This document shows, piece after piece, positions 1 to 10,453 of a DNA stretch of 64,000 nt. This DNA comes from an uncultured Bryobacterales bacterium. GTDB lineage: Bacteria; Acidobacteriota; Terriglobia; Bryobacterales; UBA6623. Within the stretch, counting starts at the first letter, position 1. Every line of letters starts with the position of its first letter. The position numbers and the translations under genes are program-made. Location: NCBI GenBank assembly GCA_958295955.1, contig OY282420.1, positions 1,378,435 to 1,442,434 of the forward strand. The letters are read 5' to 3'. The notes beneath the pieces are model-generated. The model did no database searches. It had not been told where the DNA came from and saw nothing but the letters and a program-made list of their open reading frames with translations.

Positions 1-131
1 ACGAACGTCTCCTGCGCCTCCACGAGGGAGGCTTTGCAATCGACACAGTCCCGGACGTGGCGGCAGAGCGCCCGATCGTCCAGTTCACCGGCTGCGTACA
101 GCAGTAATTCTTCCGTACCGAGATGTCTCAC
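1..131 (-). CDS. Zinc-finger (zf-HC2-like) anti-sigma factor, partial
   Basis: Only the first 43 codons lie in the window; the gene runs off the left edge. The N-terminus contains a Cys-Arg-His...Cys-x-x-Cys arrangement (CRHVRDCVDC), typical of the zinc-binding anti-sigma domain that holds ECF sigma factors inactive in the cytoplasm. The start is GTG at 131, chosen because an AAGGA ribosome-binding site sits about five bases upstream. It overlaps the 3' end of the sigma gene by 47 bases, so the two are probably translationally coupled and act as a sigma/anti-sigma pair. The output domain (membrane segment or sensor) is outside the window. Confidence 0.7.
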   Translation of the reverse strand, partial: MRHLGTEELLLYAAGELDDRALCRHVRDCVDCKASLVEAQETF

Positions 132-663
132 TGGCGTCCTTGCTCGCTCGTTCGACTTGAGTCTCCCGCAATTTGTTGACCGCCCGCGCCACATAGCTCG
201 CAGCGGTCGAAATCGTTATATCCAGCACTCCCGCGATTTCGCGGAACTTCAAACCCTCGGCCCGCAACCGCAGGCATTCCATTTCGGTGGAGGTCAACGT
301 GTGCCACGGCAAGCTCGAAATCCGCAGCCGATACTCTGATTCCATGTCCTGAGCGGCCAAGCCGGCTTCGATCAGCCTCCACTCGTCGTCGCCTACCAGA
401 TCCAGCTTCTTCGTGCGCCCGTGGTCGATGACCAGGTTGTGCGCAACCCGAAACAGCCAAGCTTTCGGCTGCTCGATGACCTCTTGCTTGCAACGCGCTT
501 GGAAAAACCGGATAAAGCACTCTTGCGCGATGTCTTCCGCCGTTGCAAAATCGCCCAAGCGATAGCGCAAGTAGCGCATCAAGCTCGCGCGGTGCTCGAC
601 GAACAACTCCTCCGTTTCCCATGCAATGCGAGCGGGATCGCCGGATGTGTCGTAGTCGTACAA
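85..663 (-). CDS. RNA polymerase ECF-type sigma-70 factor
   Basis: A 192-residue sigma factor with region 2 at about residues 22-90 (core binding and -10 recognition; AEDIAQECFIRFF is visible) and region 4 at about 120-168 (helix-turn-helix for the -35 element; LKFREIAGVLDITISTAASY). There is no region 1 or 3, as usual for ECF factors. It would redirect RNA polymerase to a small regulon under control of the overlapping zinc-finger anti-sigma gene. The start is TTG at 663, supported by GAGG six bases upstream. An imperfect inverted repeat (GTAAGA...TCTTAC, 703-730) lies 40-67 bases upstream and could be a control site. The inducing signal is unknown. Confidence 0.9.
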   Translation of the reverse strand: MYDYDTSGDPARIAWETEELFVEHRASLMRYLRYRLGDFATAEDIAQECFIRFFQARCKQEVIEQPKAWLFRVAHNLVIDHGRTKKLDLVGDDEWRLIEAGLAAQDMESEYRLRISSLPWHTLTSTEMECLRLRAEGLKFREIAGVLDITISTAASYVARAVNKLRETQVERASKDASETSRYGRITAVRSR

Positions 664-817
664 TCCGAGCCTCGACAGCTCCCGTGCTCGCGCCCTGAGT
701 ATGTAAGACGAACGAACCAGCCGTTCTTACGGCACGGGAAGCTAAAAATTATTGTGGGCGTTCAAGGGTGCGGTGTCAACCGCTGCTTGCGGAGCGGCCG
801 AGAAAAAGCGCTCGATT

Positions 818-2671
818 TCAGCGCGCGGGCTGCGTCCGGCGCAGAAGCGCAACCCAGTCCTTGCCCGGATGATGCGGCGGCGCGATCTGGATGCTGCCCA
901 CGTCGCGCATGCTCGCTTCGCCAACACGCACCGTCGCCTGTCTGTCCGCCTGCAGCCCGCCGCCGTTGCGCGGGTCGTACCAGCGCAGCGTGTACTCTCC
1001 CGCGGCTATCCTCAGGCTCGTCCGGTTTCCTTCGGGCAAATAGACGGCATAGATTTCTCCCTCCTTGGCGAACACGAACGCTTTGCCGTCGCCGCTCACC
1101 TCGTTCGCCGGCCACATTTCCCAAAACGGAAGATGCTTCTGGAAAAATTCAAGGGCGTAGCGGGTCTGGTCCCACATGATGTCGCGCGACCGCCAGTCTT
1201 CGCAGTTGAGATCCATGTGGTCGTAGGCATAGCCGAAATACCATTCGACGCCGGAGCCGCCGCCCATCAGATTGCCCCACAGGGCTTGCTTGCGCGGCTT
1301 GTCGTGCAGCGGGTCTTCGGCGTCAGGCATCACGCCGACCGATGCGGGCGTCTGCTCGTCGTGGAAGATCGCCCAGGGGCGTCCGGCGGCGGCCGACCGG
1401 GCGCGGAGCACGAAGGCTTCCCGGTTCGAGTCTTCCATGCGACCCTGGATGGAGGACGCGGAAAAGTTCTCGGAGCCCATGATGGCCGTATAGGAATGCA
1501 AGCTGCGGGTGTTGTGCGTATGCACGGTGACCGCGTGATCGTTCGGGTCCATGCGGCGGATGTAGGCCGCGATTTCTTCGCGGTCCGCGCGGGGCGTGTC
1601 GTTCTCTTCGCCGAGATTCCAGACCACGGCGAGATGATGGCCGAAGCGGGCGGCCAACTCGCGCAGGTAGAGCTTGCGGACGCGGTTCAGCCCCGGCGCG
1701 CCTCCGAGTTTCCGATCGTTCTCGGTTTCCTGCGTGATGACGTGCATCATGACGCCGCGCCGTTCCATGTGGGCGAAGACAATTTCCCATTGGGCCAGCT
1801 TCGAAACGTCGAAGCGGTCGCGGCTTTGGGGGTCGTTCCACATCCAGACGTCCTTGCCGTCGCCGCCGTCGAGGTTATAGGTCAGGAAATAGATGCTGTT
1901 CATTCCCTTCGAGGCCAGATAGTTCACCGCGCCGATGATGTTCTTGCCCTTATCGCCTTGCCAAGTGGGGTCGCCGGAGGCCCAGTCCCGCGCGTGCGGC
2001 TCGTATTTGTGGATGAAGACGCCCTTGTCGGTGGCCACGCCTTCGTGGCGGGCGGTATCGAAGGTGCCGTCGAATTCGAAGTAGCCGAGAAAATTTTCCG
2101 GCGAATCGGCGCCGCCTTTAAGGTAGTAATCGCCGTTCTGAAATTGCAGATAGTGTTTGCCGGCCGGCCGGAGGAAGCCTTTGGATTGAAAGCCGGGAGC
2201 GTTCGCCGGCGCGGCGCCGACTTCGAGCGTACCCGCTTCGCCGTCGAACGCCGCGGCCCGGCCGGCCGAGGGCGAGTCGCTGAGCGCAACGTCGGTTCCC
2301 CGGCGAAACAAGGCGGTCCATTTCCAGACGCCGGGCTCCGGGGGCGTGAACCGGACGCGCCACTTGTCGCCGGATTCGGCGGATGAGTCGGCCGCGTCGC
2401 CGTCGGCGGCGAAAAACCCTTGAACCGTCCGCTGCCCGCCGGAAGCGCCGTGCGTAAAGGTCACGCTCATGCGGAAGTCGGAAAAAGGATTCGGCGACCC
2501 GCTCTCCGACGCCTGCGGGCCGTCGAACGTCAGCGTAACCGGCTGCCAGCGCAGCGGCTCTGCGGGGTCGACCCGAGGCGCCGCCGCGGCAACGGCAAAT
2601 GCAGCCGGCAACAACAAGGACAACTTTGCCGACGGGCGGGGAATTGCGAAAGTCTGAAACAGTGGGCGCAT
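818..2671 (-). CDS. Exported DUF5060 / putative glycoside hydrolase
   Basis: About 617 residues from the ATG at 2671. That start is chosen because it places a signal peptide (LSLLLPAAFAVAAAA) at the N-terminus; a longer reading frame upstream is low-complexity. Domains in order: DUF5060-like beta-sandwich (about 40-115), a central TIM-barrel-like region (about 160-510) with a WNLGEEND segment whose Glu could be catalytic, and a C-terminal module like the so-called collagen-binding domain of a collagenase (about 525-610). Related proteins are annotated as putative glycoside hydrolases acting on polysaccharides in the periplasm or outside the cell. The substrate cannot be read from sequence. 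It is divergent from the hydratase gene at 2776. Confidence 0.75.
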   Translation of the reverse strand: MRPLFQTFAIPRPSAKLSLLLPAAFAVAAAAPRVDPAEPLRWQPVTLTFDGPQASESGSPNPFSDFRMSVTFTHGASGGQRTVQGFFAADGDAADSSAESGDKWRVRFTPPEPGVWKWTALFRRGTDVALSDSPSAGRAAAFDGEAGTLEVGAAPANAPGFQSKGFLRPAGKHYLQFQNGDYYLKGGADSPENFLGYFEFDGTFDTARHEGVATDKGVFIHKYEPHARDWASGDPTWQGDKGKNIIGAVNYLASKGMNSIYFLTYNLDGGDGKDVWMWNDPQSRDRFDVSKLAQWEIVFAHMERRGVMMHVITQETENDRKLGGAPGLNRVRKLYLRELAARFGHHLAVVWNLGEENDTPRADREEIAAYIRRMDPNDHAVTVHTHNTRSLHSYTAIMGSENFSASSIQGRMEDSNREAFVLRARSAAAGRPWAIFHDEQTPASVGVMPDAEDPLHDKPRKQALWGNLMGGGSGVEWYFGYAYDHMDLNCEDWRSRDIMWDQTRYALEFFQKHLPFWEMWPANEVSGDGKAFVFAKEGEIYAVYLPEGNRTSLRIAAGEYTLRWYDPRNGGGLQADRQATVRVGEASMRDVGSIQIAPPHHPGKDWVALLRRTQPAR

Positions 2672-2775
2672 AACGGTGCAGGGACCTCGAAACGGATTAT
2701 CCGGCGCGGCGGACCGGCGCAGACAGCCTGCGGTCATGGTATCGAATATAGGAATAGACCGCACAGCGCCGCCGC

Positions 2776-3540
2776 ATGATGAACAAAATCGATCTCCCGG
2801 CCGCCGCCCGGCGCCAACTCGACGACTACGACCGGCGCAACCCCGGGTCGCTGTTCGCAGACGGCGCAATCGATTGGGACCTGGACGATGCTTATCGAGT
2901 GCAATTGGCGGTCGCTGCGCTGCGCGAGCAGCGGGGCGAAGCGGTGGCGGGGTTCAAGATCGGCTGCGTCAGCGGCGTCATCCGCGAGCAATTGGGCATT
3001 GCGCATCCCGTCATCGGCCATGTGTTCGCGAGCGAAATCTACGCGTCCGGGGCCATTCTGCCTGCAAGCCGTTTCAGCAGCCTGGCTGTCGAAGGCGAAT
3101 TCGCGCTCGAAATCGCCGAGGATATCCCCGGCGCCGAAGCGGCCGCTGATGATCCCCAACGCTACGCCGGGAATCTGCTTCCGGTGATCGAGCTGCACAA
3201 CGCGCGGTTCAGACTTGAAAAGCGAACGGCAGTGGAGCTTGTGGCGAACAATGCCCTTCACGCCGGCATCGTCGCTGCGCCCGCGGCCGGCGCCCTACCC
3301 TTGCGGGACTCCTATTCGCTGAGCGTTTCCATCAACGGGAAATTGCAGGGGAGAGCGTCCGTCAACCCGCCGGCGACGCTGCCGGACCTGGTCGAAAGGC
3401 TGGCCGTTGTCGGCAAACGCCTCAAAAAGGGGCAGATCGCCTTGACGGGCTCGCCGCTTCCTCTGTATTCCCTGAAGCCCGGAGACACGTTCGCCGTGGA
3501 AATCGACGGGACGGCGTCCGTCCACGCCGCAGTCGCCTGA
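2776..3540 (+). CDS. 2-keto-4-pentenoate hydratase / FAH-like family protein
   Basis: A 254-residue cytoplasmic protein of the MhpD type in the fumarylacetoacetate-hydrolase fold. The sequence shows the family pattern GFKIGCVS near residue 60, VEGEFALEI near 107, LLPVIELHN near 139 and the C-terminal LTGSPLPLYSLKPGD stretch. Family members hydrate 2-hydroxypenta-2,4-dienoate in meta-cleavage pathways or decarboxylate related keto acids. No other aromatic-degradation genes are nearby, so the physiological substrate is open. The ATG has no clear Shine-Dalgarno; ATG at 2779 is an equal alternative. The upstream segment GGAATAGACCGCACA recurs before the gene at 20890. Confidence 0.8.
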   Translation: MMNKIDLPAAARRQLDDYDRRNPGSLFADGAIDWDLDDAYRVQLAVAALREQRGEAVAGFKIGCVSGVIREQLGIAHPVIGHVFASEIYASGAILPASRFSSLAVEGEFALEIAEDIPGAEAAADDPQRYAGNLLPVIELHNARFRLEKRTAVELVANNALHAGIVAAPAAGALPLRDSYSLSVSINGKLQGRASVNPPATLPDLVERLAVVGKRLKKGQIALTGSPLPLYSLKPGDTFAVEIDGTASVHAAVA

Positions 3541-3559
3541 AAGACTGCGGCTCCGCGTC

Positions 3560-4867
<1,308 letters not shown>

Positions 4868-5017
4868 AAGCTATGCGTAAGTTTCCCGCGGGGCGCTGAG
4901 CACAAGAAGAAACATGAGCGGGGCCGGGCGGGAATCGTTGACGGGAAACCGCCGGTCCGGCGGAACCGGGGCGGCGTCTTCTATCTTATCCCACAAACTC
5001 CGCGCCGTAAAATCGCA

Positions 5018-6619
5018 TTACACCGTAATGAAGCCGCGGTCTTCTTTCCACCGATTCCACAGCTCTTCCAGCTCGCGGACCCGGGCGGGCCGGCGCGCCG
5101 CCAAGTCGTGCAACTCGGTGCCGTCGGCTTCGATGTCGTAAAGCTCCCACGGTTTGCCCTTGAGCGCCGCCAGCTTCCAACGGCCCCGGCGCACGGCGCG
5201 GCCGCGGCTCCATTCCCAGAACAACGCCTCGGGCGGCTCCCTGCGTTCGCCGCGGAATATCGGCATCAAGCTGCCGCCGTCGGCCGGCACGATCTTTCGG
5301 CCGGCGAACTCTTGCGGATATGCCGCGCCCGCCGCCTCGAGGAACGTGGGCAGCAGGTCGATGACGTGGGCCAACTGGTCGGTCAGCCCGCCGGCTTGCC
5401 GGATCACCCGCGGCCAGCGGGCGATCAACGGAACGACGATGCCGCCCTCGTGATCGTGCTGCTTGTACAGCCGGAACGGCGTGTTCGAGACATTCGCCCA
5501 GCCGTAGCCGTAACTCTGGAACGTATGCTCGGGACCGGGCATGACTCCGGGGACGTTGCCCGGGATCATCGGCTCTCCGGCGCGGGTGGCCGCGGGCAGG
5601 TAGGGCCCCGTGCGGTCGGGCGTGTATTCCACGTGGCAGCCGCCGTTGTCGATCTGGAAGACGACCAGCGTGTTGTCCGCTTCGCCCGAAGCTTCGAGCG
5701 CGTCGAGCAGCCGCCCGACGCCGCGGTCCATGCGCGTGATCTGCCCGGCATACACCTCCATGCGGCGTTGCTGCCATGCTTTGTGCGGCTCGTCTTCCCA
5801 GGCCGGAACCTTGGGGTTGCGCGGCGAAAGCTCCCAGTCCGGGTTGACCACGCCGAGTTCCTTCATGCGCGCGTGGCGCTTCAACCGCAACTCGTCCCAA
5901 CCCGGCGCGTATCGGCCCTTGTAAGGCTCGATATCCGCTTCGTCCGCGTGCAGCGGCCAATGCGCCGCCGTGTACGAGACATAGAGAAAGAACGGCGATT
6001 CTTTCGCCAGGCCGTCCTGCATGAAGTCGAGCGCATAGTCCGTGATCGCGTCGGTGTAATAAAAGTCGTCCGCTTGAAAGAGATGCTCGGCCGGCTCGTT
6101 GTTGCGCATCAGCGTTGCCGGCGCCCAGAAGCTGCCCGCGCCGATTACGGTGCCGAAAAACTCGTCAAAGCCGCGCCGGCAAGGCAGATTCGCGGGGTCG
6201 TCTTCCTTCGTGAGGTGCCATTTGCCGCTGACGTAGGTCGAGTATCCGGCCGCGCCCAAAGCCTCGGCCGCGGTGACGACTTGCGAGGAAATCGTTCCGG
6301 CGGGGTGGATCGACTTTGTCGTGTAGCAGCCGCTCATCAACGACGCCCGCGTGGGAACGCACATGTTGTTGGTGTAGTAGCGCGTGAAGCGCAGCCCCCC
6401 GCCGGCGAGACGGTCGAGGTTCGGCGTTGCGATTTCTCCGCCGTAGCAGCCCAGGTCCGAGTAGCCCATGTCGTCGGCCATGATCATGACGATGTTGGGC
6501 TGCTTTTGCCGCGCCGCGGGCCGCTGACCGCCGCAGCCGGCGGACAGCCAGGCGCCGGCCGCTCCGCCGATCTGCAGAAAGCGGCGGCGATCGATCGCGG
6601 AATCGTTCATGGCGGACAC
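5018..6619 (-). CDS. Tat-exported arylsulfatase-type sulfatase
   Basis: A 533-residue sulfatase-fold hydrolase. The N-terminus carries a twin-arginine type signal (DRRRFLQIGGAAGAW) followed by a possible lipobox-like AGC. Metal-binding residues appear in MADDMGYSD, and CVPTRASLMSG matches the C-x-P-x-R formylglycine motif. GKWHL, a further family motif, is also present. It should therefore be a genuine FGly-dependent sulfatase releasing sulfate from sulfated glycans or aryl sulfates in the periplasm, provided a maturase is encoded elsewhere. ATG at 6619 is chosen; an in-frame ATG at 6610 is equally possible. No carbohydrate-specific neighbour fixes the substrate. Confidence 0.9.
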   Translation of the reverse strand: MSAMNDSAIDRRRFLQIGGAAGAWLSAGCGGQRPAARQKQPNIVMIMADDMGYSDLGCYGGEIATPNLDRLAGGGLRFTRYYTNNMCVPTRASLMSGCYTTKSIHPAGTISSQVVTAAEALGAAGYSTYVSGKWHLTKEDDPANLPCRRGFDEFFGTVIGAGSFWAPATLMRNNEPAEHLFQADDFYYTDAITDYALDFMQDGLAKESPFFLYVSYTAAHWPLHADEADIEPYKGRYAPGWDELRLKRHARMKELGVVNPDWELSPRNPKVPAWEDEPHKAWQQRRMEVYAGQITRMDRGVGRLLDALEASGEADNTLVVFQIDNGGCHVEYTPDRTGPYLPAATRAGEPMIPGNVPGVMPGPEHTFQSYGYGWANVSNTPFRLYKQHDHEGGIVVPLIARWPRVIRQAGGLTDQLAHVIDLLPTFLEAAGAAYPQEFAGRKIVPADGGSLMPIFRGERREPPEALFWEWSRGRAVRRGRWKLAALKGKPWELYDIEADGTELHDLAARRPARVRELEELWNRWKEDRGFITV

Positions 6620-6711
6620 ATTGTACCGCCGGGCCTCCCGCGCAGGCTGAAAACTTCAACTCAAGGAACACCTTTGGGCGCGTTGGTGCGAAGATAATCT
6701 TTAGAGAGCTT

Positions 6712-7878
6712 ATGCGACTGCTGAATTGGGTTTCCCTTTTGCTGCTGCCCGCCTTGACGCTGCCGCTGACAGGCGAGGTCGTTATCGTCGAGGAGATCAT
6801 CGTCAAAGTCAACGGCGACGTGGTTCTGCGCTCGGAGTACGACCGTTTCGCGACCGATATCCGGGCCGAAGTGCTCAGGGACTCGAATGTCGCGGGCGCC
6901 GAAAAAGAGAAGACGATCGCCGCCCGCGAGCAGAACATCCTGCGCGACATGATCGACCAGCGCCTGTTGATTCAGAAAGGCAACGATCTCGGAATCAGCG
7001 TCGAGGCGCAAGTGCTCAATCAGCGCGACGAGATCATGAGCCAGAACGACATCGAGACCGTGGACGATTTCGAAGACTGGGTGTTCGAGCGCACCGGCGA
7101 GCCCGCCGAGGACTTGCTCGACCGGATGCGCGAGAATTTTCTGGCGCAGTCCGTCCTCGGCCAGGAAGTCGCCGGCCGCATCGTCATCGCCCGCGAGGAA
7201 ATCGAGGCGTACTACAACGAGCACAAGGACGAGTACGTACGCTCGGAGGGCGTTCGCCTCAGTCAGATTTTCTTCGAGTTGGCGAGCAAGAATCAGGCCG
7301 AACAGGAAGCCGCGCGCAAGCAGGCCGGCGAAATCCACGAGCGCGTGCAGCGCGGCGAGCCCTTCTATGAGATGGCCTCGCGCTATTCGGAGGATCTGCT
7401 GACCAAAGAGCAAGGCGGCGACATCGGCATCTACCGGCGCGGGATGCTGCGCAAGGAGATCGAGGAGGCCGTCTTCGGCAAGGGCCGCGGGTTCATCACC
7501 GATCTCGTCGAGGTTCCCAACGGGCTGCTGATCCTGCGCGTGGACCAGGTCTTCCGCGAGGGACTGGCGGAGCTTGAAGAGGTAGCAGACGAAATTCGCG
7601 CCGCCATCGGAGGCCCGCGGTATGCGCCGGCCATCCGCGAGTACCTGACCGAGCTTCGCGGGCGCGCCTATATTGAAATCCGGCCGGGCTATGCCGACTC
7701 CGGCGCCGTCGCGGGCATGGACACTTCATGGAGCGACCCGGCCAAGCTCGCTCCGGTCACGACGACCCGCGAAGAAGTGCTCAACAAGAAGAAAAAGCGC
7801 CGGCTGCTCTGGGTGATTCCTCTGCCGGGAGGCGGCAACAAGAACAAAGACAGCGCCGACTCCGGCGGCGGGCTATAA
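6712..7878 (+). CDS. SurA-like periplasmic peptidyl-prolyl cis-trans isomerase
   Basis: A 388-residue protein with an N-terminal signal sequence (LLNWVSLLLLPALTLPLTG), a SurA_N-type chaperone segment (about 28-160) and one parvulin PPIase domain (about 175-285; the QGGDIGIYRRGML stretch is characteristic). SurA proteins chaperone outer-membrane proteins across the periplasm. E. coli SurA has two parvulin domains; only one is seen here. The C-terminus is basic and low-complexity (NKKKKRR) and ends in Gly. A GATAAT element at 6693-6698 is a plausible -10. The exoribonuclease gene follows after 18 bases, probably in the same operon. Confidence 0.85.
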   Translation: MRLLNWVSLLLLPALTLPLTGEVVIVEEIIVKVNGDVVLRSEYDRFATDIRAEVLRDSNVAGAEKEKTIAAREQNILRDMIDQRLLIQKGNDLGISVEAQVLNQRDEIMSQNDIETVDDFEDWVFERTGEPAEDLLDRMRENFLAQSVLGQEVAGRIVIAREEIEAYYNEHKDEYVRSEGVRLSQIFFELASKNQAEQEAARKQAGEIHERVQRGEPFYEMASRYSEDLLTKEQGGDIGIYRRGMLRKEIEEAVFGKGRGFITDLVEVPNGLLILRVDQVFREGLAELEEVADEIRAAIGGPRYAPAIREYLTELRGRAYIEIRPGYADSGAVAGMDTSWSDPAKLAPVTTTREEVLNKKKKRRLLWVIPLPGGGNKNKDSADSGGGL

Positions 7879-7896
7879 CCCGATCTGAGTGCCGCA

Positions 7897-8928
7897 GTGA
7901 AAAAAAACTACGTTTCCGATCTGAAGGCGAACGACTGGGTCACCGATTTTTTTCTGGTGCAGTCGAAGGAAATTCGTCTCAAAAGGCAAAGCCGCGACAA
8001 GTTCCTGGCGCTTCGCCTGGCCGACCGCAGCGGTCAAATCGAAGCAAAGATGTGGGACAACGTCGAAAAATTCGCCGACGTCTTCGAGCAGGACGACTGC
8101 ATCAAGGTCGAGGGCGTGGTCGAAGTTTTCCGCGACCGGCCGCAACTCAGCATCCGCAGACTGCGCGCAGCCAAAGAGCACGAAATCGATCTCGCGGAGC
8201 TGATGCCCCACACCAAGCGCGACATCGACGCGATGTTCGCGGAGTTGACGGCGGCGATCGACGGTTTCGAAAATCAGGACCTCCAGCGGCTGATGCGCGC
8301 GTTCTTCGAAGACCCTGAAATTGCAGAGCGTTTCAGGAAGGCGCCCGCCGCGAAAGCGCTCCACCACGGCTTTATCGGCGGACTGCTCGAGCACGTCGTC
8401 AGCCTGCTGAACCTGGCGCGGTCGATCGCTGCGAATTATGCGTATCTCGACCGCGATTTACTGCAAACCGGCGTATTGCTTCACGACATCGGCAAGATCT
8501 ACGAACTCGGCTACCAGCGGTCTTTCTTCTACACCGACGAAGGGCAACTGCTCGGCCACATCGCGATGGCGGTCTCGATGGTCGACCGCAAGTGCGCAGA
8601 GTTGAACGACTTTCCGCCGAAGCTGAAAGCGCTGGTCCAGCACATGCTGCTGAGTCACCACGGCAAGTACGAATTCGGGTCGCCGAAGCTGCCGATGTTC
8701 CCCGAAGCGATGGCGCTGCACTACCTCGACGACCTCGACTCGAAATTGGAAAGCATGCGCGCGAGCATCGCGGAGACGGCTCCCGAAACCGCATGGAGCG
8801 GTTTCAATCCGTCGCTCCAACGCGCGGTGCTCGGCAAGGAAGCGTACTTGGCCGAGAAATCCGAGTCCCCCGTCGAGCCGCCTCCGCCCCCGCCGGCCCA
8901 GCCGCCGCTGCCCGGAACCGAACCGTAG
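7897..8928 (+). CDS. YhaM-like 3'-5' exoribonuclease (OB fold plus HD domain)
   Basis: A 343-residue protein with an N-terminal OB-fold nucleic-acid binding domain (about 5-110) and a metal-dependent HD domain (about 155-290) showing HHGFIGGLLEHV and LLHDIGK. This architecture matches YhaM/CBF1 3'-5' exoribonucleases, which trim RNA and single-stranded DNA. The C-terminal tail is proline-rich. Its closeness to the SurA-like gene suggests co-transcription. Substrate preference cannot be told from sequence. Confidence 0.85.
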   Translation: MKKNYVSDLKANDWVTDFFLVQSKEIRLKRQSRDKFLALRLADRSGQIEAKMWDNVEKFADVFEQDDCIKVEGVVEVFRDRPQLSIRRLRAAKEHEIDLAELMPHTKRDIDAMFAELTAAIDGFENQDLQRLMRAFFEDPEIAERFRKAPAAKALHHGFIGGLLEHVVSLLNLARSIAANYAYLDRDLLQTGVLLHDIGKIYELGYQRSFFYTDEGQLLGHIAMAVSMVDRKCAELNDFPPKLKALVQHMLLSHHGKYEFGSPKLPMFPEAMALHYLDDLDSKLESMRASIAETAPETAWSGFNPSLQRAVLGKEAYLAEKSESPVEPPPPPPAQPPLPGTEP

Positions 8929-9204
8929 GCGCCGCCGGTCATGGAGAAACCCGCCCCGTCTCGGAATGCCCGCTGAACCGGCATGGCGTTGCTCCCCACC
9001 GTTTTCAAGGCTTTTCAGAGTTGTCTCAAACGCCGCGTCAAACACATCTCTTGCTGACTCTCTCCGGCTCCGCGCGCAGGTTCGACTCGAATGAGGATGA
9101 AATCAGGGGAACTTTCCGCGAGAAGGAGAGGGCTATTGAGTTTCTCCGCTCGTTCGCGAACTGATTAGAGGCATGGAACGGCGTTCGGAAGGCAACGTTT
9201 CGTC

Positions 9205-10323
9205 ATGAACCCCCATTTCGAAATCGTGGCGGAATGCCCCGTCACGCGCGCGCGGGCCGGGCTGCTGCGCACCGCGCACGGTACGGTCGAGACCCCCGCG
9301 TTCATGCCCGTGGGCACGCAAGGATCGGTCAAGGGGCTGACCCCCAAGCACCTTCAGGAAGAACTCGACGCGCCGATTGTCCTCTGCAACGCTTACCACC
9401 TCTACCTGCGTCCCGGCCGCGAGACGATCGCCAAACTCGGCGGGCTGCACTCGTTTATCGGCTGGCCGCGGGCGATTCTCACCGATTCCGGCGGCTATCA
9501 ACTCTTCAGTCTTGCCCCTTTGCGAAAAATTTGCGAGCAAGGGGTCGAATTTCGGTCGCACCTTGACGGCTCGAAGCACTTTTTTTCGCCGGAATCGGTC
9601 GTCGACGCGCAAACGGAGCTGGGCAGCGACATCATGATGACGCTCGACGAGTGTACGGAGTACCCGGCCGAGGAATCGCGCGCCCGCCGCTCGATGGAGT
9701 TGAGCCTGCGCTGGGCCGAGCGCGCTTTCCGGCATTGGCGCAAGAAGCCCGCGGCTTCCGGCCAATTGTTGTTTCCGATCGTGCAGGGCTCGATGTACCG
9801 CGGCCTGCGCCGCGAATGCGCCCGCCGTCTGCTGGAGCTCGATGCCCCGGGCTACGCCGTCGGCGGCCTTTCGGTCGGAGAGCCGCGCGAGCTCAGCTAC
9901 GCAATGATCGCCGCGACGGAAGACATTCTGCCGCGCGAAAAGCCCCGTTACGCGATGGGCGTCGGCATGCTCGACGAGTTGGCCGACTATGCCGCTCAGG
10001 GCGCGGACATGATGGACTGCGTGCTGCCCACGCGCAATGCGCGGAACGGCCGCCTGTTCACCAGCGCGGGCGCAATCGCCATCAAGAACGCTGCGCATGC
10101 GCATCAGGACGGCCCGGTCGACGCCGCTTGCGGGTGCTATGCCTGTCGGAATTTCTCGCGCGCCTATCTGCGGCACCTGTTCATGGCCAAGGAACTGCTC
10201 TTTCATACCCTGGCGACGCTGCACAATATCTCCATGTACCTTGACAGGATGCGCCGAATTCGAGAAGCTATTCTCGTTGGGGGTTTCCCCGCATATCTGA
10301 AGGAACTCCGAGCCGAGCCGTAA
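9205..10323 (+). CDS. tgt: Queuine tRNA-guanine transglycosylase
   Basis: A 372-residue Tgt, which exchanges guanine-34 for a queuosine precursor in tRNAs with GUN anticodons. Motifs: the substrate-binding Asp in DSGGYQLFSL, the nucleophilic Asp in the GVGMLDEL...DMMDCVLPTR region, and the zinc site C-x-C-x-x-C (CGCYAC) with a downstream His in the helix before the C-terminus. It starts the tgt-yajC-secD-secF order that is conserved in many bacteria. The 276 bases between the exoribonuclease gene and tgt hold no recognisable gene or RNA. Confidence 0.97.
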   Translation: MNPHFEIVAECPVTRARAGLLRTAHGTVETPAFMPVGTQGSVKGLTPKHLQEELDAPIVLCNAYHLYLRPGRETIAKLGGLHSFIGWPRAILTDSGGYQLFSLAPLRKICEQGVEFRSHLDGSKHFFSPESVVDAQTELGSDIMMTLDECTEYPAEESRARRSMELSLRWAERAFRHWRKKPAASGQLLFPIVQGSMYRGLRRECARRLLELDAPGYAVGGLSVGEPRELSYAMIAATEDILPREKPRYAMGVGMLDELADYAAQGADMMDCVLPTRNARNGRLFTSAGAIAIKNAAHAHQDGPVDAACGCYACRNFSRAYLRHLFMAKELLFHTLATLHNISMYLDRMRRIREAILVGGFPAYLKELRAEP

Positions 10324-10386
10324 CACCGCAGTCGGGCGTATCGCGAGAGGGACGGATTCGAGATTCCGGGTTTCGAGATTCTGCGC

Positions 10387-10392
10387 TATAGT
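10387..10392 (+). promoter_or_regulatory. Possible -10 element (TATAGT) upstream of yajC
   Basis: TATAGT lies about 60 bases before the TTG start of yajC, inside the tgt-yajC gap. The hexamer 17 bases upstream (TTCCGG) is only a partial -35 match. It may provide internal transcription of the Sec genes separate from tgt. Confidence 0.3.
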
Positions 10393-10453
10393 GGCTAAGG
10401 CGCGCCTGCACTCGGGTTGGGAACGGGGCTCGGCGGGCGGTTGAAGGACAAGT

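Noticed and set aside
752..2386. A 544-codon + strand frame opposite the DUF5060-type gene
   Set aside because: Shadow frame of the GC-rich minus-strand gene; low-complexity Arg/Val/Ala-rich translation without motifs or a start signal.
5108..6697. A 529-codon + strand frame opposite the first sulfatase
   Set aside because: No recognisable domain; the minus-strand frame has a clear Tat signal and formylglycine motif.
8929..9204. Possible small gene or RNA between the exoribonuclease gene and tgt
   Set aside because: Only a 25-codon Arg/Ser-rich frame is present, with no convincing start signal or secondary structure.
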